Origin: Norana najaformis
Taxonomy: Eukaryota; Annelida; Clitellata; Crassiclitellata; Hormogastridae
Direction: 5' to 3'
Length of the DNA: 64,000 nt
Assembly (NCBI GenBank): GCA_964023275.1
Contig: OZ029921.1
Span: forward strand, 30,301,230 to 30,365,229
Position numbers and translations under genes: made by a program
The notes under the pieces: generated by a model
What the model was told of the DNA's origin: nothing
Seen by the model: the letters and a program-made list of their open reading frames with translations, nothing else
Database searches by the model: none
Part shown: one piece after another, positions 1 to 12,469 of the stretch
Position numbering within the stretch: position 1 is the first letter of the stretch
Layout: each line of letters opens with the position of its first letter

Positions 1-179
1 ACAGAACTGCCAACATGACACAGTTATTAAAAGTATTAGCATCTTTATTTTCTCTACTGATAAAAATGAAGGTAACGACCTGCTATCTTTCTTATTACTT
101 ATTTAATTATATCCCTAAGCATGAATACTTCATGCGTTCATTTTATAGAGCACAGTAAATATTCTGTTCAGTCTCAGTT

Positions 180-600
180 GAGCCCAACCATCTACACAAA
201 GCACAATAATCTAACCCCAATCTATATAATCTACTGGTAATCAAAAATTTATAATATAACCTAACACAATTTAATCTCTGCATTACAGTTCAATCACATT
301 CAATCTATTTTTATGTTATATAATCTAATAATATCCCATTTAATCTAATCTAACCAATTTAAGCAACTCAACCTGACCAAACGATACAATTCAATGTAAT
401 CCAATTCAATTTATTCTAATTTCTTCTATTTCACAGAATCAAATTTAATTCAATTCGATCCAGTCTAGGCATGCCGATCTTACTTCAGTTAGTCTAATCT
501 ATGTAATCAATGCAATACAACCCCACCTAACCACACCAACCCAACTTAACCCAATCAATCTAATCTAGTTTTCTAACATAATGCACCCGCATCAGTTGCA
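180..600. repeat. G-poor, TAATCTA/CCAACC-like degenerate tract
   Basis: The plus strand is strikingly poor in G and rich in loosely repeated TAATCTAATC, CAATCTA, AACCCAA and CCAATTCAATT words. No clean period. No coding content in 1-880. Confidence 0.45.
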
Positions 601-1300
601 TGATCAGCCAACATTTACAAGGCAAACCCACTAATTAAGAAAAACTTAATTCCTGGTGAATCGATTCTCAGACTCTCTCCGACAACAGAAGCAAATGAGA
701 AACCAAGAAAAAGGACAAAAGCTGTGCATGAAGGATCAAAGAAAGCCATCCATCAATCGTTAATGATTGAAATGCGTTCGGGTGCTTCACTCCTAAAACC
801 TTCGTTAGGACTCAGCTGGACTCTGATCAATAACTCTAGAACCGAGCGAAGGTGGCTCTTCCAAAGGTCTTGGACATGATCAGTGATCGGATATTTTAGT
901 CAGAAATGAGCACGACATGATCGAGGCAAGAACAACAACAATGCGATCTTGTCTCAATATGTCAAAGGGTTGTCCTCTGTTGTTTAACAACATTAACAAC
1001 ATCAACCACGTTTTACCCTGTCGCAGAATGTCAAAGGGGGTAGTCCTCTCTGTAGCCAGACTATTCTGGAAACTTTGTTTTCGCTCAGCCATGTTTTCTC
1101 TTTGATCAGCACGCTAATCACATTAGCAGGTCCCATCATGAATAATAAAGCAGAAGACTCACCACATAATTTCAGTATGGCAGCATCTTGTTGGCTCATC
1201 TTATTCTGGGGGATGTCACCTGACCAATGAGGCGCTGAACTGTTTATTCCACTTCTCAGACGCCGATAACATACCAGGAACTAAAAGACACAAATACATG

Positions 1301-1425
1301 ATCATCGTCGTCTTCATCATCGTCACCAACACCACTGCCGCCACCACCACCACTACCATCATCATAACCACTATCAGAGTCATTACTACCATCTTAGTCA
1401 TTCTGATCATCCTAACCATCATCAC
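1301..1425. repeat. CAT/CAC degenerate triplet tract
   Basis: Runs of ATCATC, CACCACCAC and CATCATC. The minus strand reads as Met/Val-rich low-complexity peptide, not a real gene. Confidence 0.6.
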
Positions 1426-1794
1426 AGTCGTGTCAACAGCTCACTTTTGCTATGACTGATATAACTGCCCTTAGTGCCCTGCCACCCATTATCATCCATG
1501 GCTTCAGTGTTGTTAACTTAATAGTTATCATCAACATCGCCATCATAATTTTACACGTCATCTGATAATTCAACCTAATGACTTCTATATTTATTATAAT
1601 GCACAAGGCGTCAATCAATGGTTGCTTCAAGTGAAACTGTAGTCGAAAATCGTGGTGCGTTGGAGAAGCCCAGCTGAAATCCAACGGGTAAGGGAAACCA
1701 GAAGTCAGGCTGTGGTGTGTAAGCAGGTAGAAAAAAATTACGGTAGTCTTAAGTTTAGACCAGATAAACAATAAACAGTATGTGCCACCAGGTC

Positions 1795-1962
1795 ATGGCA
1801 TTATTATATCCATAATTAACCTAAAACTTGGGAATCTAAAGAAAGTAGACAATTACTGTGCCATCAGTCTTATCCTTGTTATGTTCAAATTGTTTGAAAA
1901 CCTTCTTCTCCCTATTTGTGAAGATTCCCTAGAAGTAGACGAATTACAGTTCGGTTTCACTG
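1795..1962 (+). pseudogene. LINE reverse-transcriptase fragment (finger/palm start)
   Basis: GNLKKVDNYCAISL, FKLFENLLL and ELQFGF match the conserved order NYRPISLLSV...KVFE...QFGFR of non-LTR reverse transcriptases. Isolated and truncated on both sides. Confidence 0.6.
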
Positions 1963-2149
1963 TTTGTGATTCTCTACAACTGTAATTTTCAAACTAGCCT
2001 GACAATATTTATGAACACTTTCGTAGTTTATGCTCTTGGGTTTGTTTTGTAGCACTCTCTGTGTTTTTACAGCACACTTTATTCCCATAACACTGTCACT
2101 ATATTTCTCTTTTTTCCCCTTCACACATAATAAGTGCTCATAAAGAACC

Positions 2150-2226
2150 GCTATAACAGAATGCATAGAACTCGGTTCTGAATTCCAAAGCTTTGGACCA
2201 GCCATTAAGAACGCTCCAGAGCCCAA
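2150..2226 (-). pseudogene. LINE reverse-transcriptase C-terminal scrap
   Basis: AFLMAGPKLWNSEPSSM matches the common C-terminal FSVAGPKLWNSLP signature. No further domain is joined to it. Confidence 0.55.
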
Positions 2227-2249
2227 ACAGTCCTGGTGTGAGTCACAAC

Positions 2250-2312
2250 AATCACTGCCATCATGATCACATCACCATTATCATTACCATCATGAACATC
2301 ATCATCATTAGT
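2250..2312. repeat. CAT triplet tract
   Basis: CATCATGATCACATCACC and CATCATCATCAT runs. Confidence 0.6.
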
Positions 2313-2802
2313 GCTGTTTCACTCATTATATCAGCTATATGTGAAATAGCCATCAGCAATGACTGATCGACTCAAGTGCCAGGCGTGCACAACTGCCCAC
2401 AGAATGAAATGTTATCCACCTCTCATATCTTTTGAATGTCATGTGCAGCAATAGTGAATCAATGCACAGAACGGATTCAAAGAGATCTAAGCAGCTTTGA
2501 AATGTTCGGATTTCAAGCAGATGATGTGAAAAAATCTGTATTGGTTTTAACACACCTAGTTGAATAGCATGGGATTTTGCTCAGGGATAGAAGAAAGGCT
2601 GTGGCTGTGCGTCATCTAAAGAGTTCATTCCATGAACACAGGACTGTATATACTACAATATTCAGGACTAGCTCAATAATTCTCACATTATATACAGTAC
2701 AATATATACAGTACAATAGCGCTGAGACTGTCTATCGCATCTTAAGATTTCGCAGAATTCTGTATATATTTTACTTATGTTCATAAATACATGCCTGCAT
2801 AC

Positions 2803-2832
2803 ATGCATGTATGTATGTATGTATGTATGTGT
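2803..2832. repeat. ATGT microsatellite
   Basis: About seven ATGT units. Confidence 0.8.
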
Positions 2833-2847
2833 GAATGTATGCAGACA

Positions 2848-2892
2848 CTTAATGTGGTGCCTTTTAGTACCTCACAAAAGCAGTGCCTATGC
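2848..2892 (+). repeat. Dispersed fragment related to the 122-bp repeat at 31 kb
   Basis: GGTGCCTTTTAGTACCTCAC and AAAAGCAGTGCCTATGC closely match the units at 31016-31262. Confidence 0.5.
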
Positions 2893-3904
2893 TAACACAA
2901 ATGGTTTAGAAGTTCCAAAAAGCCACTGTGCCATCTCTAAACACATGATAGTAAACATTACTTCAATACAGTTTTTTTCCACATTAAAAATCACCACGAC
3001 TGCAATTTTGATTGTGATTTTGATTGACATGACAGCAGAAGCATAGTAAAAGAGCCAATAAAGACTGACATGTAGGCCTATGGATTAATGGTGTAAGCAA
3101 AATGCAGAAACAGAAGCGGAAATGTACAGAGTCACATGTGAAGTCGTGCCCTCCTTCACATTCAAGACCCTTTTCATTAATGGACTAAAGCCAGATCCAC
3201 AATGAAAGACAAACATCGAGTATTACACCAATTGAAAAACCAATATCACAAGACTCTTAACAGTCCACGCACACTGAAACCACAGCACAAGGTCATTCAT
3301 ACATAATGCTTACATATACAGATAAACCGGCACATATCAACAAGGATAATGCCTATACACATCAACATAAAAAACACAACAGTACCAAGCATGTATATTG
3401 ATATACAATACTACTTTACATATAATTTATATAGTATTATACATATACAATTATATATAGTATTACGTACTTCATACATGTACACTGTATATCTATATTT
3501 CGCTAGGTAGTCCTGCCTTTTTAGGCAGTATCCACATCTAAACTCTGATAACAGTGTAAATTATTTTTTAAATCTAGCAGAGTTTGCTTGTTAAAATTCT
3601 CAAACTGATGTTTATTTGTTAGACAGTAGAGAATAATAACAGTGACCCTACAAAGAACTTAAGATGACCTTGAAAGTGAAGGTTGTGCAGCTGACTGAAT
3701 AAACAGATTATTACAACACATGTATATTAAGTGAACACCAGTGATGTGCAAAATACTTTTACAAAGTATTTTGAAAATACATAATAAAATACTAGTTTGT
3801 ATATACTTCTTGAAAATGCTTGCACATAATTTTATGCAGTGGGGTACAGTACCCAACTGGTTAAAGCACTTGGCTTGTTACAATGATTTTACTTTTTTGG
3901 GTCA

Positions 3905-3980
3905 GAAGCACCTCTGCTGAGTTTATCCTCTAAGAGGCGCTCTATAAATCTCAAATTACAATTACAATTACAGTTACAAA
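3905..3980 (+). mobile_element. Family-B LINE/SINE tail
   Basis: AGCACCTCTGCTGAGTTTAT, then AAGAGGCGCTCTATAAATC, ending in ATTACAATTACAATTAC. A tRNA-like string (AACTGGTTAAAGCACTTGGC) lies just upstream at about 3857, so this may be a SINE. Confidence 0.5.
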
Positions 3981-4017
3981 AGTAATGCAGAGCATACATG
4001 TCTGAGCCGGCTCTCAG

Positions 4018-4122
4018 ATGGCTGCTGTGTAGGGTCTTTGAGCAAGTGCTTCACTCACAATTGCTCAGCGCCATTTATTGATGCTCAGTCATTAGACAGT
4101 GGCGCTTAATAAATGCAGAATT
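4018..4122 (+). mobile_element. SINE core-like fragment
   Basis: GTGTAGGGTCTTTGAGCAAG and TTAGACAGTGGCGCTTAATAA recur in variant form at 10334-10412, 24125-24165 and, inverted, at 39080-39180. Confidence 0.35.
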
Positions 4123-4673
4123 AATGCTGTCTTTAATACTTTAGTGATTAATTAGACATGGTTTGACATTGATTTAGTTACATTCCTGAATTCCTAGTAA
4201 CATACTATTTAATATTACTCAGTTCTGTTACCACAGATCACAGGTTCAAAACTTCAACAACTTATTAAACCATGCAATCAATTAAACTTAATTAGGCCTA
4301 AATGAATTAATAACACATGGAACACATTACCTGGACCTTTTCTCAAGTGGGCCTAACAGTACTGTAAAAATTTAAGTGTTAATTCTTTACCCTGTCATGT
4401 AAGCAGATATAATCTGCTATGCACAACAGGATCCTGTGTGCTTACTTTAAATAAACAAATAATGGAGTAAATCTTCAAAAGACATTTAAACCAACACAAT
4501 AAACAGTTTCAATCTTACAATTAGCAACAATGTAATGCAATGACATTAAGCCACATTTTAGGTCAGAACAACACAATGGTGTAAGTGAAATACTGTAAAA
4601 TGACTTTATATGACTGTAAAAACAAATCTATTAGCTAAGCATGCTGTCTCAAAAGTTATAGCTTCGGTTTTAT

Positions 4674-4845
4674 AGTCTACGGAGTATACTTAAAAAGCAA
4701 ATGCTAGAAAGCCGAAACTAGTAAGTCTGAACCTGGACTAGTACTGGAGATGACTGAATTTATGGTTCATTAATGGTTCATTAATAGTTCAGAATTGCTA
4801 GTTTAAGCTTCCTAGCATTTGCCTTTTTATTTTACTCCACAGACT
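4674..4845. mobile_element. Foldback / MITE-like element with about 48-bp inverted arms
   Basis: The left arm 4674-about 4721 (AGTCTACGGAGTATACTT...) and right arm about 4798-4845 (...TTTACTCCACAGACT) are inverse complements at about 40 of 48 positions. The internal segment has a repeated ATGGTTCATTA. No coding capacity. Confidence 0.6.
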
Positions 4846-5805
4846 ACTTGCCTAGCTTCTGGTTTCTCTGACCTACTGCAATTCGACACGGCTTCTCCAA
4901 TAGATTACGATTTTGGATTGAGATTTTAACTCAAAGCAACAATCGACTGATGCCTTGGGTATTATGATAACGGTGCTATAGAAGTCATTAGATCAGATTA
5001 ATTTATGGTTCATCATACAAGGGAACGTAACTGTACATTACTGTACAATATACTGCTACACACGAGTTGAAGCTGATCAAAAAGGCTACATCACCAACGT
5101 TAATGCAATTAGGAGACTGTCGTTGGTAATGAATGTCTAAACAGTCAACATCAAGGCACTTCCGTGATGCTGCGTATCTTTTTCAAGCGTCCAATTTAGC
5201 CGCAATGTCTTTGTTGGTCTGTCTATGATATCCAATCAAGTGTAAGATATGCACTGTAGGGCTTCAACTGGTGAAAGGTTCAGCAATCGAGCAGTTACCA
5301 GTTTATCTGATAGGTAACTGAAGAACATCCTGGATATCAATTTCAATTACCGTTTCAAACTAGAAAGCATTTTGTAAAAAGTATGTTTAAAAAGCATTTT
5401 AATTTCTTAAAGTCGCTTATTTAAAAGTATTTTGAAAATACTAAAATAAGCTACTCCTGAAAAAATTTTAAAATACAAAATAAATCACTATTTTGTATTT
5501 TAAAATAAAAATACTATTTTCAAAATAGTATTCTGCACATCACTTGGGAACACATCTAATGATACGACATTTAAGCTACTGCTCATTTCCCTTAAACGCC
5601 ATTCCCAGCTGGTAACATTTGCGTCATTTATTGAGAACTGAAGCTGAAAACAGGCATGCATTGCACGAAATAAGTTCATCTGAATAAAAATTACCTGCTT
5701 TTCGAGAAAAGACAAATGCTGGTAATCTTCCTGAAGCAAATTATCACAAACGACCTACAGAAAACAGAAATCACTCACCAAGTCATAAGACTGCAACACA
5801 TTGAC

Positions 5806-5895
5806 AACATATGCAACAATAACATATGCAACAATAACATATGCAACAATAACATATGCAACAATAACATATGCAACAATAACATATGCAACAAT
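5806..5895 (+). repeat. 15-bp tandem repeat, six identical copies
   Basis: AACATATGCAACAAT repeated six times without change. Confidence 0.95.
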
Positions 5896-5937
5896 AGTTT
5901 TAGAAAGTTATTTGAAATTACCGTAACTAATCATACT

Positions 5938-6002
5938 TCATCATCGTTGTCGTCGTCATTGTAGTCATCATCCTCCTCATTATCATCAGTTCCATAATCA
6001 TC
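5938..6002. repeat. TCATCG/TCC triplet tract
   Basis: Imperfect TCATCATCGTTGTCG and CATCATCCTCCTC runs. Confidence 0.55.
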
Positions 6003-6005
6003 AAC

Positions 6006-7552
6006 AAATGCCTAATGCCAGCCATTTGTCAAAGAAGGAGGCAAATAACGATCTTCATTCTTTCCGAATAGTCAAATCTAGTGCTTTTATCATGTCAAGT
6101 CCAAGTCTTGTTACGTGTTCGTTTATATTACCTATCTAGAACAGTCATGGTTTTCCTTTGCTTCCCTTTCCTTCAACGCTTACATGTAGCGCATTGTGTG
6201 GGACCGTGTCAGTTGGCACTCTGTCCACAAGACCAAACCACTGGAGTTGTTAGTGAAAGACTTTATCCAACAGTGTCTAAGGTCTGTCATATTTCATCAT
6301 TTTCTGTTTTAATCTTGAGATTCTTGCATGGTTTCCATAGAAAACTCATTTCTGTTGTGAGGATTCCTTTCTCGTCTGGCGCTAATATCGGAGTCATACT
6401 CAACTAATCCCAGTTCCAAAAAAGTCAACGTCAGAACAAAAGCAATTTCTTCTGTTAGTGTATAAAGCGTTAAGATGCTAATGGGTAAATGTTTAGTCTT
6501 TCAGGTCAATAATGATACCTACAATTGTTTGTTGAGTCTGGTACCAAACATTTAAGGAAACACTGTCCTGCTCTTGGACGGGTTCTGTCTTCTTGTTGCT
6601 TAAGTGTAACGATCCTTCCCGTCTTCAGACGACCATTCCAAGGACTAATGCAGATAAGGGCAATGAACAGGCAGAGCTATTATCTTACCTTAAGCTTATT
6701 CTGGCAGGCATTACTCTGTTGTGGTTGGGAGTACTACAGCAGTTCTGTAACAGTGGAGCCATACGATGTCTGATTACAATACATAATGATTTTCTGTGCA
6801 TTTCACTACTGTAAATATTTTAAGGCTCATTCATACTTGTAAAATAACGTTACCAGATAATACTCATTCCAGTAACTGAGCAGAATAACTGTGGCTGTAT
6901 ACCAGTACAGCCATGCGCTTCTGTCTTCCCACTATGCAAGGCTAGATTAACTCAGTGTGGCTTTGGGCCACACTGAAATCACTTATTACCTAACAGTAAT
7001 TTTTGGTGAGCACTCTGGCCAAGCTAGTGCCTGCCTTAGCAAATTCTACTTTCAAGAGTCTGGAATAACCATGGCAATAGTAAAGCTAGGTCAAGGACTA
7101 AACTATTTTAAGAAAAACACATTCACACTAAACAGTTAATCACCAGCAATCCAAACTATAAAGAAACAAGATATTAACAAAACCTCTAAAAGCACCATTC
7201 AATAAGCACGCAAACAGATGTACAACTCAGTTACCTTAAGACACCAGTAACATCGAAGCGCTGGGATTCGATAAACAGCATGGCCCCATTCTAGTCCTCG
7301 ACTAAATAATATCGATTAGTGCAAATTTTTATAAAAATCCAAGCAAAGCTTCAGCAAAACAGAAGTTTGCTACTAATTATCGTAAAAATGAACTCTGGTC
7401 ACGCAACACGTCCAACCAAATATCCTGACGTAGAACTTGGAGTAATTTCCTGAGATAACAACACTCACAGCATAGACAGCCACAACTTTATTCGTCTGGT
7501 TGTCGATGACGGGTGAACACACGACTACACAAAACAAAAAATTACTAGGTTC
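6006..7552. other. No gene seen
   Basis: Unique AT-rich DNA. The open frames at 6081-6407 and 6525-6814 carry no motif or splice pattern that I can support. Confidence 0.5.
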
Positions 7553-7660
7553 AGGCTAACATGAATATGCATGAATCTGTACACAGGTAGGCTAACATGA
7601 ATATGCATGAATCTGTACACAGGTAGGCTAACATGAATATGCATGAATCTGTACACAGGC
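7553..7660. repeat. 36-bp tandem repeat, three copies
   Basis: Unit begins AGGCTAACATGAATATGCAT, starting at 7553, 7589 and 7625. Both strands stay open because 36 is divisible by three. Confidence 0.95.
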
Positions 7661-8770
7661 AGCATAATGTACAAATATTTTCCGATTGTTTGCTGAAGTG
7701 CCGGTTTTTGTGTGCAGTACATGCAGCAATGTATGGTGAGACACCTCGAATGACAAAAAACCGGACGCAGTCTGCTGTCGAACTTTTTTGATCATCGCAA
7801 ACCTCAATCGAGTAATGTGTTTGCATTTAGCACTTAGTTTCGACGCAAATCTATGTCAAGGAAACTGTCCTCGATGAATACGTGTCCAAATCTATCTGAA
7901 TCGTCTTTTGAGATTACTTAGCTGTCTGCGTCAGATGTCTTTGTCACCTCCAGAACTCGAAGGCCACATTGTCATGCACTGACCTTGGCCACCTGATCAG
8001 TGCTTTGCCCACGCGCTCTTGAAGTGTACAAGAGATGCCAAATTTTTTTCTTGCCGTTGCAGGCGCATTACTTTCAGTAAACTTCTATCGTTTGAGTCTC
8101 TGACTCACCGTTCTCAAGAGATTCGCGATCTTTTCTTCTAAAGACCTGAAGAGCCACCTCTTGCAACTATTGTGGTACTGGATTACTAGTACTTGGGCTC
8201 TCTTCAAGTAGCAATACAACAGTCGTTTACTGGAGGATTCAGCAGTCATTCATTCATTTTTCAGAGCACTTATATAGCACCTCTGCAAGATATTTACTTA
8301 GAGCGCTCAATGGTCGATCCCAGGTGGTTAACGTATCTGAGTCAAACTGGCAATATCTTGCAGGTCACTTGAGATGCCAGCTGTGTCACGTAATAGTATT
8401 ACACAATTTATACTGACTGAAACTGTTTAGATGGCTTAACACCTTCTCTAAACCAAGTTCATGCTTCAACTGCACATGTTATTCTGCAGCTTCCATGTAT
8501 CGAAATAATCTAATTGCAGATTCTCTTATTTTCCAATTCCAATTCAATTCTTTCAGTTGCACATCTCCGCCAAAGCGATCGTTTCAAGACACAGACTTTA
8601 CTGCAAATTTATCTAGGACTTCTTCAATAACTCACTGAAGACATGACCTTTGCCAGGGTCACGGCAACCAAGGCAACCAGGTCAATCACTTGCTTCATTC
8701 TGACCGATAAAAGTGACAGAGCCATGGACACATGATTACAATAGCAAGTGTAATTAGAAATTTATGCAGC
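7661..8770. other. No gene seen; one repeat tail
   Basis: Mostly unique DNA. A SINE/LINE tail-like segment (GAGCACTTATATAGCACCTC) lies at about 8264-8340. Confidence 0.45.
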
Positions 8771-8774
8771 ACCA

Positions 8775-9115
8775 CATCAGGAGAAAATAATCACAGGCGC
8801 TACACATTTTGATGAAATGAGAAGGAAAAGTCTGGAAAAACTAGCACATGAAAGAAGAAAGTGACAGCAAAAAACACAAAGCGAGACAAAACAGAAGGAA
8901 ACAAAAGCAGAATATGATTGGAAAGGATAAGTGCTACAATGCATGGAGTATTGAAGAAATGACAGAAAGCAAAGTCTGTCACAAAACTTGAGCAAAACAG
9001 AAGCAGAAAAACACAAGCATGAATGCAGAAACTTAGGCAAAAAGAAAGAAAAGGTGACCCAGAAAGAAGACATAAAAGGGCAACAAATCTGATAAAAAAA
9101 ACAAGAGAAAATATT
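8775..9115. repeat. Purine-rich tract (plus strand)
   Basis: About 340 bp rich in GAAA, CAGAAG and AAAG. The minus strand reads as Phe/Ser/Leu-rich peptide for this reason only. Confidence 0.5.
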
Positions 9116-9924
9116 TATTGAAATCTATACAGATATACAATTACAACTGAACTCATCAAAGCATGAGAACAAAGTAAATTCAACGATAAAATTTCAGTAC
9201 AAACACAAAGCTCAATTCTCTGAGCATCTCGTTACAATATACAGACAATTTCGTATTAAATGACACACGTTATTGCACATCAATCTATAAGTAACTCATT
9301 TGCTAACACACATTAAGTCCATCAGCTGAGCAAAGATCCATACTTCTAAAGAAAAGCAAGGCAAAGAAGCAATTTTTTCGGGCAGAAAATGAATGCCACC
9401 ATTTTGTAAGCACAAAACAAATTGCCAGAGATACTGTACCGATAAATAAGGATTACCTCGTATTACATTATGACTAAGAATTCGTCTAATCTGTAGAGAT
9501 CTACGACAAACATTGCATAAAGGGCAGCGTCTGTGAACCGCCTTTAATTCCATCAACGCTGACAACTCCTACATCGCAGACACCATAATTCTTTGCATAT
9601 TATTTTCATGCAATGTCCGGATTCCCAGAACACATCTGGAATGACTGTGCTATCTGCAACGGCCATGTACAAGTTGGCAAAATGCTCAGATTAAATTCTG
9701 CAGAATGCTTGATCCCGCATGTTAATATATGACAAAGTACTTGCGGCCATGGATTGCATGGGTTAGCTAGGCTACATCAGTAAGTATGGCTGAAACAGGC
9801 CAAAAAGACCATATATAAAACATTTGGCACATGTTGTCATTCAATGCACTATTATAAAGTCGAGATGTCCAAGTTTCCAATTCAAATTTAATTCAGCAAT
9901 CAAGCAGTACAAGCATAATAATCG

Positions 9925-9972
9925 TAATTACACATTTATATAGCGCCCTTTCAAGAGACCTCCTCAGCTTGA
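9925..9972 (-). mobile_element. LINE/SINE tail
   Basis: TAATCGTAATTACACATTTA, then TATAGCGCCCTTTCAAGAG, the inverted tail signature. Confidence 0.5.
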
Positions 9973-10239
9973 CTGCACAAGACCACAATCAAACAGAATG
10001 GTCTTCAGCAGCTGGCTTAATAGAGGCAGAAAAGGATATGAAGGGTCATGAAGGGTCATGTCACAGGTTGCACAAGCACACACTCCCACGCACCCACACA
10101 CACTCATGTGCACTACTCCAACAAGTCAACTCAGTGTTAGAGCAGATGTTGAGTATTTCAAGTTAAGCAGATTGTCCTGAAATACAACTGTACTTCTGTA
10201 TTCTGTAATTGGACTAGATGTAATTAAAGGTTAATTAGT

Positions 10240-10415
10240 TATATGCAGGCAGACACGGCCTCACCGCCTACAAGGCGGACCCACATCACTGCCTTGTACG
10301 GGTCCTAAGTGTGTTGGTTCAAGCCTCCACTCACAGGTCACTGTATAGGGTCCTTCACTATGTCCTTAACACAAACACTGACTGCTGCTTGTTAACAGAT
10401 AGTGGCATTTGGAAG
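10240..10415 (+). mobile_element. SINE-like element with B-box-like motif
   Basis: GGTTCAAGCCTCC near 10316 fits a pol III B box. The core GTATAGGGTCCTTC that follows is shared with other dispersed copies. The A box is not clear. Confidence 0.35.
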
Positions 10416-10517
10416 GACTATTCACCTAAGGTACAAACATGATCACAACGACAGGACTCCATTTTAACAGCCAAACTTACATTGTTACTCATTAGATGCC
10501 CAAAAGGATGGACAGCA

Positions 10518-10529
10518 GAGGGGGGGGGG
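10518..10529. repeat. Poly-G run
   Basis: A short uninterrupted G run next to the 5S-like repeat. Confidence 0.85.
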
Positions 10530-10545
10530 TTGCGTCAGGTGGATT

Positions 10546-10640
10546 GGTATTCCAAAAGGGACCACTCATTCAAGCACTAACCAGGCTCGCTTGTGCTTAA
10601 CTTCACCGTGTGGTACTAACAACCCTAGCGGCCTACAAAC
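10546..10640 (-). mobile_element. 5S-rRNA-derived repeat (SINE3-like), copy 1
   Basis: On the minus strand GAAGTTAAGCA, GCCTGGTTAGTGCTTGAATG and GGAATACC follow the order and spacing of the 3' two thirds of eukaryotic 5S rRNA, which holds the internal promoter (A box, intermediate element, C box). The 5' portion is shorter (GTTTGTAGGCC near 10640). Too diverged to be a functional 5S gene. Confidence 0.65.
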
Positions 10641-12469
10641 TGTAACTGTGATAAAATAAGAGCCGGAACCCCCACCCCAGTTCAGTTGACCCTGTGTAAA
10701 AAATGCTGGGGTATCGTGTACTGGTTCCATGCCCAGTCTGTGGGTTTTATCCCAATCCAGTTATAGATCTACAAGAAGAAAATAAATACTTAAATACTTC
10801 CCTGTGCACTGCTTTGGTTCACTGGTGACTGTCAAACAAAATTTCCACAAAAAGGTTGGCCCAGTAGCAGACAAAGCTGGCATGAAGAGGAGTCAATCAG
10901 AATTCTCACGGGTACTTTAAAAAGATCTGTAAAGATGCCACTTATCCATAAATGAAAAGATTTGCAAGATGCCAAATATAAGATTCACAAGACATTGTGC
11001 CAGGATAACACAAGTGAGAATCACACAGCACTGTATCAAGCAACCATAAATTAGGTTCACGTGGTATTGTGCTAAGACGTCACAAAATAAGATTCCAAAA
11101 GCATTGTGCCGAGATCCTGAAAAGACCCACAGGCAGCAAATCAAGTCTTTCAAGATGTCTCAAATGGAATTCCAGACGCACTGTTCCGGGAAGCCTAAAA
11201 TATGATGCATCAAGGCACACCTCAGCCAAATGCCAGAAACTGGAGCTCAGAAATCACCTGAAGAAGAAGATACCAAGAAAAAACTGCAAAGCGTCCAGCA
11301 CCAAATGAAAAATTTCAGAATGCACGGCAGCTGGACGCCATGAACAGCATTCACAAAGCAACGCCCCCAAACAGCACATCACAGCAAATGAACCGAATCT
11401 GTTATGCGCACTGCACACTCTACCACAGCAAAGAACGATTAAACATCAGAATCTTATGGCCAGCACTTAAACGGCTCCAAGGACCACGCACTCCATCCTA
11501 TCTCATGGTGCCATCTGGTCAGTCTATTTCACTTCAGGATGCTCCAGACCAATCATAAACCGAAGAGAATGCAGGAAATTCCACTTCCACACCCCTTATA
11601 TTTAGCTCCCTATCTAAGATTTTCATAGTCTTTTGAAGACCATCAACAGCACATTACAACACATTTAATCACGGCAAGTCACACAAGTTTCAACCAAAAC
11701 GTTTGTGACATGTTTCAATCAGCATCTGAATCTAAATCCTTTGCAGGAGGTACACGCAACCGAAATTACCAGTATCAATGCAGCAGCAGCAGCCTGTTTT
11801 ATCTTCAAAATCACCTGCATCCATCTTGCATAATAATATAAGTTTCATAGTCTACCAGTATATACACTGGAAACTCATTAAAATGCTGTCTTTGGGAGCC
11901 ATATAAAAAGCTGCCATACAAAGAAGTTTTATTATGATGAGGCCATTTTCTAAAGCATAACAAAATTTGTGTTCCACATCCCAAAGCACACTGATCTGTG
12001 CTATAGCATGTCTCATGTATGAGTGTAATGCATATATACATACAAAATATAAATAAGTACATTTTACTGCACAGTCGAGATTTTGAATTATATTGGTTTG
12101 AAAATTAAATAAATTCAGACAGTGCATGCACAGAACAATTGTTACCGAACATCACACACAACAGAACAGCACATCGATTAGAAATTCAACACTCGAAAAC
12201 AATTCATGCAGCTCACAACATGCAGCGGCTGAAAAAAATTTCTGCAAGATTTCAGCAGCCAGATGCAACAGATTAATACGACGAAACAGCAAAACAGAAT
12301 CCGCAGTCCAGCAATTTGAAATAAAAATCAACCAAGCTGTGGCCATAGGCTATAGGACATCAAAGGCCTTCTGATAAATGAGATCCGTCTACCGTCTCCA
12401 GCCCGGAGTAATCTATAAGGGGTATGAAAGCACCTTTCATACATTACACCTGTGAGCATTAATAAATAT

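Larger units (their letters stand above)
1..1780. other. No gene seen; simple-sequence and unique DNA
   Basis: Short open stretches at 880-1771 are low complexity or unsupported by homology. A CAT/CAC triplet tract occupies about 1301-1425. Confidence 0.5.
3740..5544. mobile_element. Pair of inverted hAT-like termini
   Basis: AGTGATGTGCAAAATACTTT at 3740 and the inverse GTATTCTGCACATCACT ending at 5544 resemble hAT transposon ends. Both have AAGTATTTTGAAAATAC inside. They may bound one defective element or two separate MITEs; a clean 8-bp target duplication was not found. Confidence 0.35.

Noticed and set aside
8777..9073. Phe/Ser/Leu-rich minus-strand frame resembling a membrane protein
   Set aside because: Explained by the purine-rich composition of the plus strand.
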